Assembly: GCF_001667265.1 (NCBI RefSeq) | Contig: NZ_LZHW01000003.1 | Coordinates: forward strand, 1 to 61,732 | Direction: 5' to 3' | DNA from: Mycobacterium sp. ACS4331 | Lineage (GTDB): Bacteria; Actinomycetota; Actinomycetes; Mycobacteriales; Mycobacteriaceae | Length of the DNA stretch: 61,732 bases | Shown: piece after piece, positions 35,944 through 45,614 of the stretch | Layout: every line of letters begins with the position of its first letter | Numbering within the stretch: the first letter of the stretch is position 1 | Position numbers and translations under genes: made by a program | Notes under the pieces: model-generated | Told to the model about the DNA's origin: nothing | The model's input: only the letters and a program-made list of their open reading frames with translations | The model's database searches: none

Positions 35944-36810
35944 TCAGCCATGTTCCACGGGCACCCACAGGTCGCAGGTCGCGGTGCTGAAGTCCGGTGC
36001 ACGGTCGAGCACCGCGACGATCGACGGACCCGGGCGCAGCCGCCAGGGGTTGGCCGGAAACCACTCCGTCGCCGACGCCGCATACGCCGACTGCAGGGCG
36101 GCGGGATGGGCGCCGGCGGTGCGGAACACCACCCACGACCCGGCCGGCACGTCGATGGCGTCGAGACCGTCGGGCACCGCCGTGTCCGTCGTGACGGCGA
36201 CGCCGTGCAGGTACGTGAGCTCGCTGCCCTCGCGGTAGTCGGGGTCGACGTCGGCGCTCACCTGCAGCAGACCGGCCGGGTCCGTATTGCTGAGCTGCTT
36301 GAGCCGTTGATGTTCCTCGGCCGGCAGCGCCGCGATGTGCGCCTGGATGTGCGGATTGATGCCCTCGTGGATCAGCGGTACCCGCGCGGCGTGGCCGATC
36401 AGGCGGAAGTCGGGGCGGTCAACGATGCGGGCGTCCACTGGGGCGCTCCCTTCGACGGTCAGGCGGAACCTGAGTTGCGGTTGGCTGCGAAGGGGGCCGC
36501 CATCGCGTCGCACCTGCCCGTGGCTCACACCGTGGACAGCCTTGAACGCCCGTCCGAACGCCTCGGTGGACCCGTATCCGTACCGGACCGCGATGGTGAG
36601 GAAGTCCTCGCCGCCGATCACGTCGGCCGCCGCGACAGACATCCGCCGCCGGCGCACGTACTCCGACACCGGCATCCCCGCCAGGGACGAGAACATCCGG
36701 CGCAGGTGATAACCCGTCGTGCCCACCGTCGCGGCGAGCGCGTCGATGTCCAGGTCGTCGCCCAGGTGGGATTCGATCTCATCGACAAGACGGTTGAGCG
36801 CTTCGATCAT
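35944..36810 (-). CDS. AraC family regulator with GyrI-like effector domain
   Basis: A 288-residue protein. Two AraC helix-turn-helix units occupy about residues 1-105, including GTTGYHLRRMFSSL and RYGYGSTEAFGRAFK. A GyrI-like small-molecule-binding domain fills 115-288 (RIVDRPDFRLIGH and ATCDLWVPVE). This Rob/SoxS-GyrI fusion layout senses hydrophobic cations or drugs. ATG 36810 follows GGGAGCC; an upstream in-frame extension is improbable. Paired CTTAAAC/GTTTAAG sites lie about 140 bases upstream. Confidence 0.9.
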   Translation of the reverse strand: MIEALNRLVDEIESHLGDDLDIDALAATVGTTGYHLRRMFSSLAGMPVSEYVRRRRMSVAAADVIGGEDFLTIAVRYGYGSTEAFGRAFKAVHGVSHGQVRRDGGPLRSQPQLRFRLTVEGSAPVDARIVDRPDFRLIGHAARVPLIHEGINPHIQAHIAALPAEEHQRLKQLSNTDPAGLLQVSADVDPDYREGSELTYLHGVAVTTDTAVPDGLDAIDVPAGSWVVFRTAGAHPAALQSAYAASATEWFPANPWRLRPGPSIVAVLDRAPDFSTATCDLWVPVEHG

Positions 36811-36948
36811 CGGGGCTCCCTTCGCGGTCAACTCTGGCCGGTGACGGCCTGATCGCGCCCGACTTCTCCGGTTCGATGCGGTCGGGTGCGCCCGCGGGCT
36901 GACTGAGTCCGTGCGATGCGCGGCGAACACGCCACCGCCACCGCGACA

Positions 36949-36995
36949 CTTAAACCTCCGCAACGACACGCCGGTCCGTCTCGCAGACGTTTAAG
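36949..36995. promoter_or_regulatory. Inverted CTTAAAC / GTTTAAG half-sites
   Basis: Perfect seven-base inverted half-sites (36949-36955 and 36989-36995) have centres 40 bases apart, about four helical turns. They stand in an AT-rich patch between the AraC-type gene and vapBC. The spacing suits looping by a dimeric AraC-type regulator. Confidence 0.35.
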
Positions 36996-37063
36996 CCTCG
37001 GCGGAGACGACGCGTCGGGAATGCGTCCACGACCACCCGGCGACGATCCCCCGAACAACGGCA

Positions 37064-37432
37064 TCATTCCTCGGCAAGCGGAACACCGATTTCGGCGCAA
37101 ACAGACTTCAGCCGCTTGTCCCGCGTCCAGAGCTGCGCACCGTCCACCAGCGTGACAGCTCCGAGCAGATGGACGTCGACAGCGCTGAGTCCTTTTCCCC
37201 ACAGCCCACGACGTTCGACAAGATGAAGTATCTCCGAGTGTGTCACTGTCGGGAACTGGTGAAGATTGGACAGTAAATCGAGTACGACGTCCCGTTGTTT
37301 CATCGAACCGAGGGCCAGCTCCTCGATCACCAAGTGGTGGCAGCCGATCTCATCCTCTGTCAACAGCCTGACAAGACGTGGCTCCGCGTTGTGCAGGTGA
37401 TCGATCCATATCGACGTGTCAACGAGAATCAC
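37064..37432 (-). CDS. vapC: VapC-type PIN-domain toxin
   Basis: A 122-residue PIN ribonuclease starting MILVDTSIWIDHL at GTG 37432. Acidic active-site residues are visible as Asp5 (VDTS), a Glu in VIEELALGS, Asp in SAVDVHLLG and Asp in TRDKRL. The start overlaps vapB by 14 bases, as normal for type II modules. VapC toxins cut tRNA or rRNA. The module lies beside ychF, as vapBC32 does in M. tuberculosis, though I cannot confirm orthology. Confidence 0.9.
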   Translation of the reverse strand: MILVDTSIWIDHLHNAEPRLVRLLTEDEIGCHHLVIEELALGSMKQRDVVLDLLSNLHQFPTVTHSEILHLVERRGLWGKGLSAVDVHLLGAVTLVDGAQLWTRDKRLKSVCAEIGVPLAEE

Positions 37433-37625
37433 CGGCAGACGCCCTCCTCCGAGGAGCGCCAGTTGCGTGCGGGTCGGTTCCGCCCAGAGCCGCGAGGCGA
37501 CGACCACTCTCCACTCGGATCAACGTCTGCAATCCCTGGCGGAGCAACGCCACACTCTCGGTCACCCCAGTCAGTTCTGCCGCCTTCGCAAGCAGCGCGT
37601 CGTCGATGGTCACAGTCGTCCGCAC
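37419..37625 (-). CDS. vapB: VapB-type antitoxin
   Basis: A 68-residue antitoxin with an N-terminal ribbon-helix-helix (MRTTVTIDDALLAKAAELTG, then VALLRQGLQTLIR) and a basic, flexible C-terminus that would wrap the toxin. The GTG at 37625 has GGAGGT close upstream. A 17-base palindrome upstream (37639-37655) is the likely autoregulatory operator bound by the VapBC complex. Confidence 0.88.
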   Translation of the reverse strand: MRTTVTIDDALLAKAAELTGVTESVALLRQGLQTLIRVESGRRLAALGGTDPHATGAPRRRASAGDSR

Positions 37626-37638
37626 GTGGCACCTCCGT

Positions 37639-37655
37639 ACGCATCAATGATGCGT
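37639..37655 (-). promoter_or_regulatory. vapBC operator, palindrome ACGCATCAATGATGCGT
   Basis: Eight-base perfect arms around a central A begin 14 bases upstream of the vapB start. A TTATGA/TATGAA patch just upstream could be the -10. Conditional autoregulation by VapBC is the standard model. Confidence 0.75.
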
Positions 37656-37731
37656 TTCATAATGCCACCGATACCGTGAAGTCACCACCGCGGCCTTCGC
37701 CGCCACCGAGGGACGTCCAAACGGGACCCGC

Positions 37732-38814
37732 CTACACGTTGAAGCGGAACTCCACCACGTCCCCGTCGGCCATGACGTAGTCCTTGCCCTCCATCCGAAC
37801 CTTGCCCGCGGCCTTGGCCGCGGCCATCGACCCGGCCTCGACCAGATCATCGAACGAGACGATCTCGGCCTTGATGAAGCCCTTCTCGAAGTCGGTGTGG
37901 ATCACCCCAGCCGCCTTGGGCGCTGTGTCGCCCTGGTGGATCGTCCACGCCCGCGCCTCCTTGGGCCCAGCGGTCAGGTAGGTCTGCAGCTTCAGGGTGT
38001 GGAAACCGGCGCGCGCCAACGCATCCAGGCCGCGCTCGGTCTGCCCGATGGACTCCAGCAGCTCGGCGGCCGACTCGTCGTCGAGCTCCTGCAGCTCGGC
38101 CTCGATCTTGGCGTCCAGGAACACCGCGTCGGCCGGCGCCACCAGCTCACGCAGTTCGGCCTTCTTCGCCTCGTCGGTCAGCACTGACTCGTCGGCGTTG
38201 AAGACGTACAGGAACGGTTTGGTGGTCATCAGGTTGAGCTCTTTGAGCAGCGCGGCGTCGGGCACCTCCGAGCCCGCCGAGAACAGCGTCCGGCCGCTGT
38301 CGAGCACGGCCTGCGCCGCCACCGCCGCGTCCAGAACCGGCTTGCGCTCCTTGTTGTTGCGCGCCTCTTTCTCCAGCCGCGGCAGCGCCTTCTCCAAGGT
38401 CTGCATGTCGGCCAGGATCAATTCGGTCTCGATGACCTCGATGTCCGCGCGGGGATCAACCCGGCCGTCGACGTGCACGACGTCGTCGTCGGCGAAGGCC
38501 CGGACCACCTGACAGATGGCGTCGCACTCCCGGATGTTGGCCAGGAACTTGTTGCCCAGCCCGGCACCCTCGGAGGCGCCCTTGACGATGCCGGCGATGT
38601 CGACGAACGTCACCGGCGCGGGCACGGTCTTCTCCGACCCGAAGATCTCCGCCAGCTTGTCGAGCCGGGGATCGGGCAGCGGGACGACGCCCTCGTTGGG
38701 TTCGATGGTCGCGAACGGATAGTTGGCCGCCAGCACGTCATTGTGCGTCAACGCGTTGAACAGCGTCGACTTTCCGACGTTGGGCAGACCGACGATTCCC
38801 AGGTTGAGGCTCAC
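37732..38814 (-). CDS. ychF: Redox-regulated ribosome-associated ATPase YchF (OLA1 family)
   Basis: A 360-residue Obg-superfamily P-loop protein. The G1 motif is GLPNVGKST (9-17), followed by G3 DIAG and a modified G4 (YVFNADES), consistent with ATP rather than GTP preference. A coiled-coil insertion (about 135-205) and a C-terminal TGS/DUF933 domain ending [17 protein letters not shown] are present. YchF binds the ribosome and modulates oxidative-stress responses. It is a highly conserved single gene and a reliable synteny anchor (Rv1112). Confidence 0.97.
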   Translation of the reverse strand: MSLNLGIVGLPNVGKSTLFNALTHNDVLAANYPFATIEPNEGVVPLPDPRLDKLAEIFGSEKTVPAPVTFVDIAGIVKGASEGAGLGNKFLANIRECDAICQVVRAFADDDVVHVDGRVDPRADIEVIETELILADMQTLEKALPRLEKEARNNKERKPVLDAAVAAQAVLDSGRTLFSAGSEVPDAALLKELNLMTTKPFLYVFNADESVLTDEAKKAELRELVAPADAVFLDAKIEAELQELDDESAAELLESIGQTERGLDALARAGFHTLKLQTYLTAGPKEARAWTIHQGDTAPKAAGVIHTDFEKGFIKAEIVSFDDLVEAGSMAAAKAAGKVRMEGKDYVMADGDVVEFRFNV

Positions 38815-38990
38815 GGGATGACAAGTCTAGGCGCCGCACAGCCCGCGACTGCCACCAGCGACCATTCCGGTACGTGAGCCGGCCGCACGGCAGTGGCCTT
38901 CGCCGAAACACTCCCACTCAGTGATCGGGACAACATGCGGGCGGTGCCCGCCATCAGCGCCAGTCCAGCATCAGCCGGTACGGTCTACGT

Positions 38991-40100
38991 GTGTCAGCGC
39001 AGCGGGCGAGGTCGTCGGTACCCGCCGAACAACGCTCGGCGCACCCGAACATCGCCGGTGTGCCGTGGTGGGGGGCTGTCGTCATTGCCGTCGTGGGCAC
39101 CGCCATAGGCTTTGCCTTCGACGCGGGGTCGGGCAATCGGGAACTCGGCGGCGTGTTCGCCGCGATGTACGTGATCGGCTGTGTGGCCGCCGTGCTCGCG
39201 GTACGCCAGGACGGCCTGTTCACCGCGGTGGTCCAGCCGCCGCTGATCCTGTTCGTGTCCGTTCCCACCACGTACTACCTGTTCCACCACGCCAACATCG
39301 ACGGCCTCAAGGACATCCTGATCAACTGCGGTTATCCGCTGATCGAGCGATTCCTCCTGATGTTCACCACGTCGGTGATCGTGCTGCTGATCGGCATGGC
39401 CCGGTGGTACTTCGGCGCGGCGGCCAAGGCCGCCACCACCGCCGACCGCACGCCCGACGCGAAGGCCCCGGTGGCCGCCAAGGTCGCCGCCGGCGCGGGC
39501 CTGCTCGGGGTGGTGGCCGCGCTCAAGGCCCGGGTCGCCTCCTTCGCGGCCGCACGCGCCGCCGACGCCGAACCGCGCAAGCACGCCATCGACCGCGACA
39601 CCGTCGCCGAACCGCCCCGCCGCCGCCCAGCCGCAAGGCGAACGCCACCGTCGAAGTCTCGGCACGTGCGTCCGCCCGCGGTCGACGGCTCCGAACCCGC
39701 GCGCCCGTCGCGTCGGCGTCCGACCCATGCCCGCGAGACCGACGACCTCGACGGTGGCCCCGCCCCGCGCCGGCGGGCGCCGCGCGAACCGGGACGGCGC
39801 ACTCCCCCGCCGCCGGAAAGCCGCCGCGAACCGCGTCAGCCGCGGCCGCCGTATGAGCCCCGAGATTCGTATGACCGGTATGACCGGCCCCGTCCGCGGC
39901 CCGACCGGTATCCGCCCCTGGACGAGCCGTATCCACGCGACTCCTACGACTACGGCCCTCCGCCGCGCCGCCGGCCACCGGCGACCGGTGGCAGCACCCA
40001 TCTGCCGTACTCGAACGTTCGCTATCGCGGCCCGTCAGCCGAGGACGACGACGCGCACCGGCAGTACCGGCGCGCACCGCGTCGCCACGCCCAGGACTAG
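38991..40100 (+). CDS. DUF6542 membrane protein (Rv1111c type)
   Basis: A 369-residue protein. The first 150 residues hold four predicted membrane spans (DUF6542 domain). The remainder (about 195-369) is a highly charged Arg/Pro-rich, disordered cytoplasmic tail with repeats of RxPP, RYD and RRPP. It starts at GTG 38991, with TACGGT (38979-38984) six bases upstream, so leaderless. Context (between ychF and the GH16/ispH genes) matches Rv1111c. Function unknown; the tail could bind nucleic acid or the cell-division machinery. Confidence 0.85.
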   Translation: MSAQRARSSVPAEQRSAHPNIAGVPWWGAVVIAVVGTAIGFAFDAGSGNRELGGVFAAMYVIGCVAAVLAVRQDGLFTAVVQPPLILFVSVPTTYYLFHHANIDGLKDILINCGYPLIERFLLMFTTSVIVLLIGMARWYFGAAAKAATTADRTPDAKAPVAAKVAAGAGLLGVVAALKARVASFAAARAADAEPRKHAIDRDTVAEPPRRRPAARRTPPSKSRHVRPPAVDGSEPARPSRRRPTHARETDDLDGGPAPRRRAPREPGRRTPPPPESRREPRQPRPPYEPRDSYDRYDRPRPRPDRYPPLDEPYPRDSYDYGPPPRRRPPATGGSTHLPYSNVRYRGPSAEDDDAHRQYRRAPRRHAQD

Positions 40101-40183
40101 GCGCCCCGGCCAGGAGGACAGGGCGCCCCGCCGCCGAGAGGACTCAGCTGCTCCGGCCGGGACATCGCACCGGGTCGGGGATC

Positions 40184-41068
40184 TCAGCCCTGGAAGACCC
40201 GGATCCAGTCGATCAACATCTCGGCGGGGTAGCTGCCCCCGGCCGGCTCACGGCCACCGGAACCGCCGATCGCGATGTTGAACACCGGCACCAGGGTGTA
40301 ACCCGGATCGTTGAACGGCCAGTCCTGCAGGGAGTTGGCCGGAACCTCAAAGAAGGGCTCCATGCCGGGCTGGTAGTCCTTCCAGAAGTACATCCCCGCC
40401 GGCGTCCACGTCATCCGCCACCGGTGCCATGCGCTGTCGATTGGGTGTGGGTTGGTGGCGAACGACTCCCCGTCGAGCCGGGCGTGCACCGTCGTGCCCG
40501 ACGGCCAGTCTCGGTTGCCGTACCACTCCACCAGGTCGATCTCGCCGCCGCGGACCGGATCGTCGTTGAGCAGCCAGAACGCGGGCCACGCTCCATCTGT
40601 CAGGCAGTTGAGCTTGATCCGCGCCTCCCAGGTGGTGCCGATCCCGCCTCGCCACAGGCCGACGACCTTGCCGCTGGCGTACTTCTCCTGGATTGTGGTG
40701 CCCGGCCCCCGCGTGGCCCGGATGACCAGATTCCCGTTGCCGTCCTGGAACACATGGTCCTGATCCGTGACGTACCGGCCCATGTTGAACGGCTTGTCCC
40801 ACTCGTTCGGATTCCGGATGAGCTCACGCGCCGGCACGATGTGCCACCATGCCGGGTCCGGCGGTGCGCCGGCCGGACCGTTGAACTCGTCCTGGAAGAT
40901 GAACGCCGGCGTGGCGGCGGCCGACGGCGGCGTCGGCCCTCCGGACGCCGACCCGGGAGGCCCGGGCGGGACTTCTGGTTCGGCACTGGCCATCCCGGCA
41001 GGCAGTGCTGTCGCTGCCACCCCCAGGCCCATCATGAACATCACACTGCGGCGATTGATCTCAGGCAC
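40184..41068 (-). CDS. Secreted GH16 family glycoside hydrolase (Rv0315-like)
   Basis: A 294-residue enzyme of the same length as Rv0315. A twin-arginine signal (INRRSVMFMMGLGVAATALP) with cleavage near ASA indicates Tat export. The GH16 catalytic motif is GEIDLVEW (175-182), with Glu176 nucleophile, Asp178 and Glu181 acid/base. It should cleave beta-1,3(-1,4)-glucans. GTG 41068 is supported by a TACTGT -10 (41075-41080) six bases upstream. It is inserted here between DUF6542 and ispH, unlike in M. tuberculosis. Confidence 0.92.
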   Translation of the reverse strand: MPEINRRSVMFMMGLGVAATALPAGMASAEPEVPPGPPGSASGGPTPPSAAATPAFIFQDEFNGPAGAPPDPAWWHIVPARELIRNPNEWDKPFNMGRYVTDQDHVFQDGNGNLVIRATRGPGTTIQEKYASGKVVGLWRGGIGTTWEARIKLNCLTDGAWPAFWLLNDDPVRGGEIDLVEWYGNRDWPSGTTVHARLDGESFATNPHPIDSAWHRWRMTWTPAGMYFWKDYQPGMEPFFEVPANSLQDWPFNDPGYTLVPVFNIAIGGSGGREPAGGSYPAEMLIDWIRVFQG

Positions 41069-41154
41069 TTCCACACAGTAAGGGGAGTGGCGCACGATAC
41101 GCGCGATTTCATTGTTCAAAGGCCACCGGTGCGGCGCCCGCCGCCCCGTGCGGA

Positions 41155-42156
41155 CTAGCGCCGCGCGGGCCGGATCTCGCGCGGCAGCGCGAACACCAAC
41201 GTCTCGTTGGCGGTGGTCACGGGCTGAACGGTGTCGAACCCGAAGTCGGCGAGCCGCTCGAGCACTCCACGGACCAGAATCTCGGGCACCGAGGCACCAG
41301 AGGTGACGCCGACAGTGGTGACGCCGTCGAGCCATGTCGGGTCGATGTCCTCGGCGTAGTCCACCAGGTACGACGCATCCGAACCCGCGTTCAGCGCGAC
41401 CTCGACCAACCGCACCGAGTTCGACGAGTTGCGCGACCCGACGACGATCACCAGTTCACACTCGGGCGCCATGGCCTTGACCGCGACCTGACGGTTCTGG
41501 GTGGCATAGCAGATGTCGTCACTGGGCGGATCCTGCAGCGTCGGGAAGCGCTCACGCAGGCGGCGGACCGTCTCCATGGTCTCGTCGACGCTCAGAGTGG
41601 TCTGAGACAGCCAGATCACCTTGTCCAGATCGCGCACCACGACGTCGTCCACCGCGTCGGGGCCGTCGACCAGCTGCACGTGATCGGGCGCCTCGCCGGC
41701 GGTGCCGACCACCTCCTCGTGGCCCTCGTGACCGATGAGCAGGATGTCGTAGTCGTCGCGCGCGAAGCGCTTGGCCTCGTTGTGCACCTTGGTGACCAGC
41801 GGGCACGTCGCGTCGATGACCTTGAGGTCGCGCTCAGCGGCGGACTGGTGCACCGTCGGTGCGACGCCGTGCGCGGAGAACACCACGATCGCGCCCTCGG
41901 GCACCTGGTCGGTCTCGTCGACGAAGATGGCGCCGGCCTTGGCCAGCGTCTCGACGACGTGGCGGTTGTGCACGATCTCGTGCCGCACGTACACCGGCGC
42001 GCCGTGCTTCTCGAGGGCCCGCTCCACGGTTTCCACCGCACGATCGACGCCGGCGCAGTATCCGCGGGGCTCGGCCAGCAGCACTCGCCTGCCCGTCGGG
42101 GGCGCGACCACCGCGCTGGTGGTTCCGGGAATGCCCATGTTGACAGTTGGCGGCAT
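41155..42156 (-). CDS. ispH: 4-hydroxy-3-methylbut-2-enyl diphosphate reductase
   Basis: A 333-residue iron-sulfur enzyme of the MEP isoprenoid pathway, converting HMBPP to IPP and DMAPP. The cluster cysteines are Cys34 (GYCAGVDRA), Cys118 ([10 protein letters not shown]) and Cys216 ([10 protein letters not shown]). The substrate histidines occur in VHNRH, SAHG and GHEGHEE. The N-terminal extension of about 20 residues is normal for actinobacterial IspH. It is divergent from the lipid-droplet protein, as Rv1110 is from Rv1109c. Confidence 0.97.
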   Translation of the reverse strand: MPPTVNMGIPGTTSAVVAPPTGRRVLLAEPRGYCAGVDRAVETVERALEKHGAPVYVRHEIVHNRHVVETLAKAGAIFVDETDQVPEGAIVVFSAHGVAPTVHQSAAERDLKVIDATCPLVTKVHNEAKRFARDDYDILLIGHEGHEEVVGTAGEAPDHVQLVDGPDAVDDVVVRDLDKVIWLSQTTLSVDETMETVRRLRERFPTLQDPPSDDICYATQNRQVAVKAMAPECELVIVVGSRNSSNSVRLVEVALNAGSDASYLVDYAEDIDPTWLDGVTTVGVTSGASVPEILVRGVLERLADFGFDTVQPVTTANETLVFALPREIRPARR

Positions 42157-42220
42157 GACATCAGGTTACTTTCTCGGGCAACCTGCGGCGAATGCGCGAG
42201 CCGGAAGTAGTCTGGCAGCC

Positions 42221-42793
42221 ATGTCTAGTGCTCCGTACGGTGTCCGGTTGCTGGTGGGGGTGGCCGCGACGGCGGTCGAGGAGACCCGAAAGCTGCCCCA
42301 GACGATCATGATGTACCCGATGACCGTGGCCAGCCAGGTCGCGCATCTGGTGATGAAGATGCAGCAGGACGTCGCCGACCTGGTGATCAAGGGTGACGCG
42401 ACGTTGGAGACGCTCTTCCCGCCCAAGGACGAACAACCCGAGTGGGCGACCTTCGACGAGGACGAAGCCGACGCGGCGGGGGGCGACGCGGGCAGCGGCG
42501 AGCGGATGACCGAAGGCCGCTTCGCTCTGTACTCCGTGGACAGCGAGGACATCGAGGCCGCCTCGGCGCCTGCCGGTGGCGACGAAGCTCACAACGGCTC
42601 CGAGCTGAGCGCGCCCGCCGTGGCGGACCGGATCGACTACGGCTCGCTGACGCTGGCCCAGCTGCGGGCCCGGCTGCAGTCGCTGTCCGTCGACGAGCTC
42701 GGCGAGTTGTTGGCCTACGAGGAGGCCACGAAGGCCCGGGCACCGTTCCAGACGCTGCTGGCCAACAGGATCACCCGCGCCAGCGCCAAGTGA
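42221..42793 (+). CDS. Lipid droplet-associated protein (Rv1109c type)
   Basis: A 190-residue mycobacterial protein. An amphipathic/hydrophobic N-terminal region (about 1-60, with [20 protein letters not shown]) is followed by an acidic low-complexity middle. A short helical C-terminal domain ([19 protein letters not shown]) completes it. The name follows the Rv1109c family usage; the lipid-binding role is inferred from that family. ATG 42221 has TAGTCT exactly seven bases upstream (leaderless). The stop overlaps the xseA GTG (GTGA). Confidence 0.85.
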   Translation: MSSAPYGVRLLVGVAATAVEETRKLPQTIMMYPMTVASQVAHLVMKMQQDVADLVIKGDATLETLFPPKDEQPEWATFDEDEADAAGGDAGSGERMTEGRFALYSVDSEDIEAASAPAGGDEAHNGSELSAPAVADRIDYGSLTLAQLRARLQSLSVDELGELLAYEEATKARAPFQTLLANRITRASAK

Positions 42794-44025
42794 GCGAGCC
42801 GGCGCAGGCAGCGCAGGGCCAGTCGCCGGAGAACCCCTACCCGGTGCGTGCCGTGGCCATCCGGGTCGCGGGGTGGATCGACAAACTCGGCATGGTCTGG
42901 GTCGAGGGTCAGATCGCGCAGATGAACATCCGCTCGGGTTCGTCGACGGTGTTCATGGTGCTGCGCGACCCGGCCGCCGACATGTCGCTGACGCTGACAT
43001 GTCCGCGTGACCTGGTCGCCTCGGCGCCGGTGAAGCTCACCGAGGGCACCCAGGTGGTGGTGCTCGGCAAACCGAACTTCTACACCGGTCGTGGGACGTT
43101 CTCGTTGCGGGTCAACGAGATTCGCGCGGTCGGCGTCGGCGAGCTGCTGGCCCGCATCGAGCGCCTGCGCCGCCTGCTGGAGGCCGAGGGGCTGTTCCAT
43201 CCCCGGCTCAAACGTCCGCTGCCCTTCCTGCCCAACACCGTCGGTCTGATCACCGGACGCGCGAGCGCGGCCGAACACGACGTCACCTCGGTGGCCGCGG
43301 CGCGCTGGCCCGCGGTTCGGTTCGCCATCCGCAACACCGCGGTGCAGGGACCCAACGCGGTGGCGCAGATCGTCGAGGCACTGCGTGGACTCGACGCCGA
43401 CCCCGACGTCGACGTCATCGTGCTGGCCCGCGGCGGCGGCAGTGTCGAGGACCTGCTGCCGTTCTCCGACGAGACGCTGTGCCGGGCGATCGCGGCGTGC
43501 ACGACCCCCGTGGTCAGCGCGGTCGGTCACGAACCGGACAATCCGCTGTGCGACCTGGTCGCCGATCTGCGTGCCGCCACTCCCACCGATGCGGCCAAGC
43601 GCGTCGTGCCCGACACCGGCGCCGAACAGGCGCTCGTGGACGACCTGCGGCAGCGCAGCGCCCGCGCGCTGCGCAACTGGGTGTCCCGCGAGGAGCGTCA
43701 CCTGACGCAGTTGCGCAGCCGCCCGGTCCTCGCCGAGCCGATGCGAATGCTGACCGCGCGCACCGATGAGGTGACGCGCGCGCGGGCGGCGATCCGCCGC
43801 GACATAACCCGGTTGATCACCGGCGAGACCGACCGGATCGGACATCTGCGGGCCCGGCTTTCGACGCTGGGTCCAGCCGCGACGTTGGCGCGCGGCTATG
43901 CGGTGGTCCAGGCCGGCTCGCGGGTGCTGCGGACGGTGGCCGATGCTCCGGCGGGCACCGAACTGCGGATCCGGGTCGCCGACGGCGCTGTGACGGCTGT
44001 AAGTCAGGGAGGTACAAGTGACTGA
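42790..44025 (+). CDS. xseA: Exodeoxyribonuclease VII large subunit
   Basis: A 411-residue subunit with an N-terminal OB-fold (about 20-115) and the catalytic segment containing [19 protein letters not shown] and [22 protein letters not shown] coiled-coil C-terminus is present. It degrades single-stranded DNA in both directions in repair. The start is GTG 42790, overlapping the upstream stop; a longer frame upstream is excluded by the lipid-droplet gene. It overlaps xseB by eight bases. Confidence 0.97.
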   Translation: MSEPAQAAQGQSPENPYPVRAVAIRVAGWIDKLGMVWVEGQIAQMNIRSGSSTVFMVLRDPAADMSLTLTCPRDLVASAPVKLTEGTQVVVLGKPNFYTGRGTFSLRVNEIRAVGVGELLARIERLRRLLEAEGLFHPRLKRPLPFLPNTVGLITGRASAAEHDVTSVAAARWPAVRFAIRNTAVQGPNAVAQIVEALRGLDADPDVDVIVLARGGGSVEDLLPFSDETLCRAIAACTTPVVSAVGHEPDNPLCDLVADLRAATPTDAAKRVVPDTGAEQALVDDLRQRSARALRNWVSREERHLTQLRSRPVLAEPMRMLTARTDEVTRARAAIRRDITRLITGETDRIGHLRARLSTLGPAATLARGYAVVQAGSRVLRTVADAPAGTELRIRVADGAVTAVSQGGTSD

Positions 44026-44248
44026 CGTTGATGGAATCGATCCGACTAGAGATGTTAGTTCTGTGGGCTATGAGGACTGCCGCGACGAGCTGATCACCGT
44101 GGTGCAACTCCTCGAGCAGGGCGGACTCGACCTCGATGCGTCGCTGAACCTCTGGGAATACGGCGAGAGACTGGCGAAACGCTGCGAAGAGCACTTAGCT
44201 GGCGCCCGCAAGCGCGTCGAGGACGCACTGGCCGCCGAAGAGGACTGA
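44018..44248 (+). CDS. xseB: Exodeoxyribonuclease VII small subunit
   Basis: A 76-residue subunit with the family pattern [23 protein letters not shown] and [23 protein letters not shown], two helices that wrap the large subunit. GTG at 44018 follows AGGGAGG and overlaps xseA, ensuring coupled synthesis. Confidence 0.96.
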   Translation: MTDVDGIDPTRDVSSVGYEDCRDELITVVQLLEQGGLDLDASLNLWEYGERLAKRCEEHLAGARKRVEDALAAEED

Positions 44249-44290
44249 CCGGATCCGGCGGCCACCGAATTCTGCTTCGGCGGTTCAAAC

Positions 44291-44304
44291 TAGAACACGT
44301 TTCA
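44291..44304. promoter_or_regulatory. KstR operator TAGAACACGTTTCA before 3beta-HSD
   Basis: The site fits TnnAACnnGTTnnA at every fixed position. It ends two bases before the TAGCGT -10 (44307-44312) that serves the leaderless-type start at 44321, placing the site across the promoter spacer. Repression by KstR is expected. Confidence 0.85.
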
Positions 44305-44320
44305 GGTAGCGTGGCCCAGC

Positions 44321-45391
44321 ATGGGTGACTCAACGCTGACCACTGAACTGGGCCACGTGCTGGTCACGGGCGGTTCCGGCTTCGTCGGCGCCAACCTGGT
44401 GACCGAACTGCTCGACCGGGGCCATCGGGTGCGCTCCTTCGACCGCGCCCCCTCGCCACTGCCCGACCATCCACTGCTGGAGACGGTCGTCGGCGACATC
44501 ACCGACACCGACCAGTTGGCCACCGTGGTCGACGGCATCGACACGATCTTCCACACCGCGGCGATCATCGACCTGATGGGCGGCGCGTCGGTCACCGAGG
44601 AGTACCGCCAGCGCAGCTACGCGGTCAACGTCGACGGGACCAAGAACCTGCTGTACGCGGCCCAGGCCGCCGGCGTCGCCCGCTTCGTCTACACCGCATC
44701 CAACAGCGTCGTGATGGGTGGTCAGCAGATCGTGGGCGGTGATGAAACCCTGCCCTACACAGAGCGATTCAACGACCTCTACACCGAAACCAAGGTGATC
44801 GCCGAGAAGTTCGTCCTCGGGCAGAACGGAGAGCACGGGGTCCTGACGTGTTCGATCCGGCCGTCGGGCATCTGGGGGAAAGGCGATCAGACGATGTTCC
44901 GCAAGGTCTTTGAGAGCGTGCACGCAGGCCACCTCAAGGTGCTGGTGGGCAGCCGCAAGGTCAAGCTCGACAACTCCTACGTGCACAACCTGATTCACGG
45001 ATTCATCCTGGCCGCCGAGCATCTGGTGCCGGGCGGGACGGCGCCCGGTCAGGCCTACTTCATCAACGACGGCGAACCGATCAACATGTTCGAGTTCGCC
45101 CGACCCGTGATCCAGGCATGCGGTCAGCCGTGGCCCAAGTTCCGGGTGCCCGGCCGCCTGGTGTGGGTCGCGATGACGGTGTGGCAGTGGCTGCACTTCA
45201 AGTTCGGCCTGCCCAAGCCGCTGCTGGAACCGCTGGGCGTGGAACGGATCACCCGCAACAACTTCTTCTCGATCGACAAGGCTCGCCGCGACCTCGGCTA
45301 CCAACCGCTGTTCACCACCGAACAGGCGCTGCAGGAGAGCCTGCCCTACTACAGGTCGCTGTTCGAGAAGATGAAGGCCGTCCCCGCCTGA
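44321..45391 (+). CDS. hsd: 3beta-hydroxysteroid dehydrogenase / cholesterol dehydrogenase
   Basis: A 356-residue extended SDR with TGGSGFVG (16-23) and catalytic Tyr154/Lys158 (YTETK). The C-terminal half is the membrane-associated region typical of Rv1106c. It oxidises cholesterol to cholest-4-en-3-one, the first step of sterol degradation. Synteny (xseA-xseB-hsd) matches Rv1108c-Rv1106c. A KstR box overlaps the promoter. ATG 44321 is eight bases after TAGCGT. Confidence 0.95.
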   Translation: MGDSTLTTELGHVLVTGGSGFVGANLVTELLDRGHRVRSFDRAPSPLPDHPLLETVVGDITDTDQLATVVDGIDTIFHTAAIIDLMGGASVTEEYRQRSYAVNVDGTKNLLYAAQAAGVARFVYTASNSVVMGGQQIVGGDETLPYTERFNDLYTETKVIAEKFVLGQNGEHGVLTCSIRPSGIWGKGDQTMFRKVFESVHAGHLKVLVGSRKVKLDNSYVHNLIHGFILAAEHLVPGGTAPGQAYFINDGEPINMFEFARPVIQACGQPWPKFRVPGRLVWVAMTVWQWLHFKFGLPKPLLEPLGVERITRNNFFSIDKARRDLGYQPLFTTEQALQESLPYYRSLFEKMKAVPA

Positions 45392-45406
45392 CCACGCCTC
45401 GGTTCT

Positions 45407-45472
45407 CGCCCATAACAACGTTTGGGTGAGAAAGTGCGAGTGAATGCCGCCATTCCGTCGATCTCGGCGGAG
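45407..45472 (+). repeat. Dispersed about 65-bp repeat, copy 2
   Basis: It has the same block order as copy 1: CGCCCATAACAACGTTTGGG, GAAAGTGCGAGTGA, CGCCATT and CGTCGATCTCGGCG. The head palindrome is degenerate. It begins 15 bases after the hsd stop, where it may help end transcription. Confidence 0.7.
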
Positions 45473-45488
45473 GATGAGAGGCATGCGA

Positions 45489-45593
45489 TCACAATCCCGC
45501 GGCCAGTCCGATCACCAGTGCCGGTGCAACTGCAGTCGCTGCAAGAACGGTCAGCACTGCCACAACCTGGCGGCCGGCTGCCGCGCGCAGCAC
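45489..45593 (-). CDS. Candidate micro-ORF encoding a hydrophobic peptide
   Basis: A 34-codon frame from GTG 45593 would encode a basic start (MLRAAAGRQ) followed by one continuous hydrophobic helix of about 24 residues. The run is membrane-like, but no Shine-Dalgarno is clear and no homologue is known to me. Either a small membrane protein or a fragment of a lost membrane gene. Confidence 0.25.
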   Translation of the reverse strand: MLRAAAGRQVVAVLTVLAATAVAPALVIGLAAGL

Positions 45594-45614
45594 TGGTAGG
45601 GCCCGTCCCCTGCT

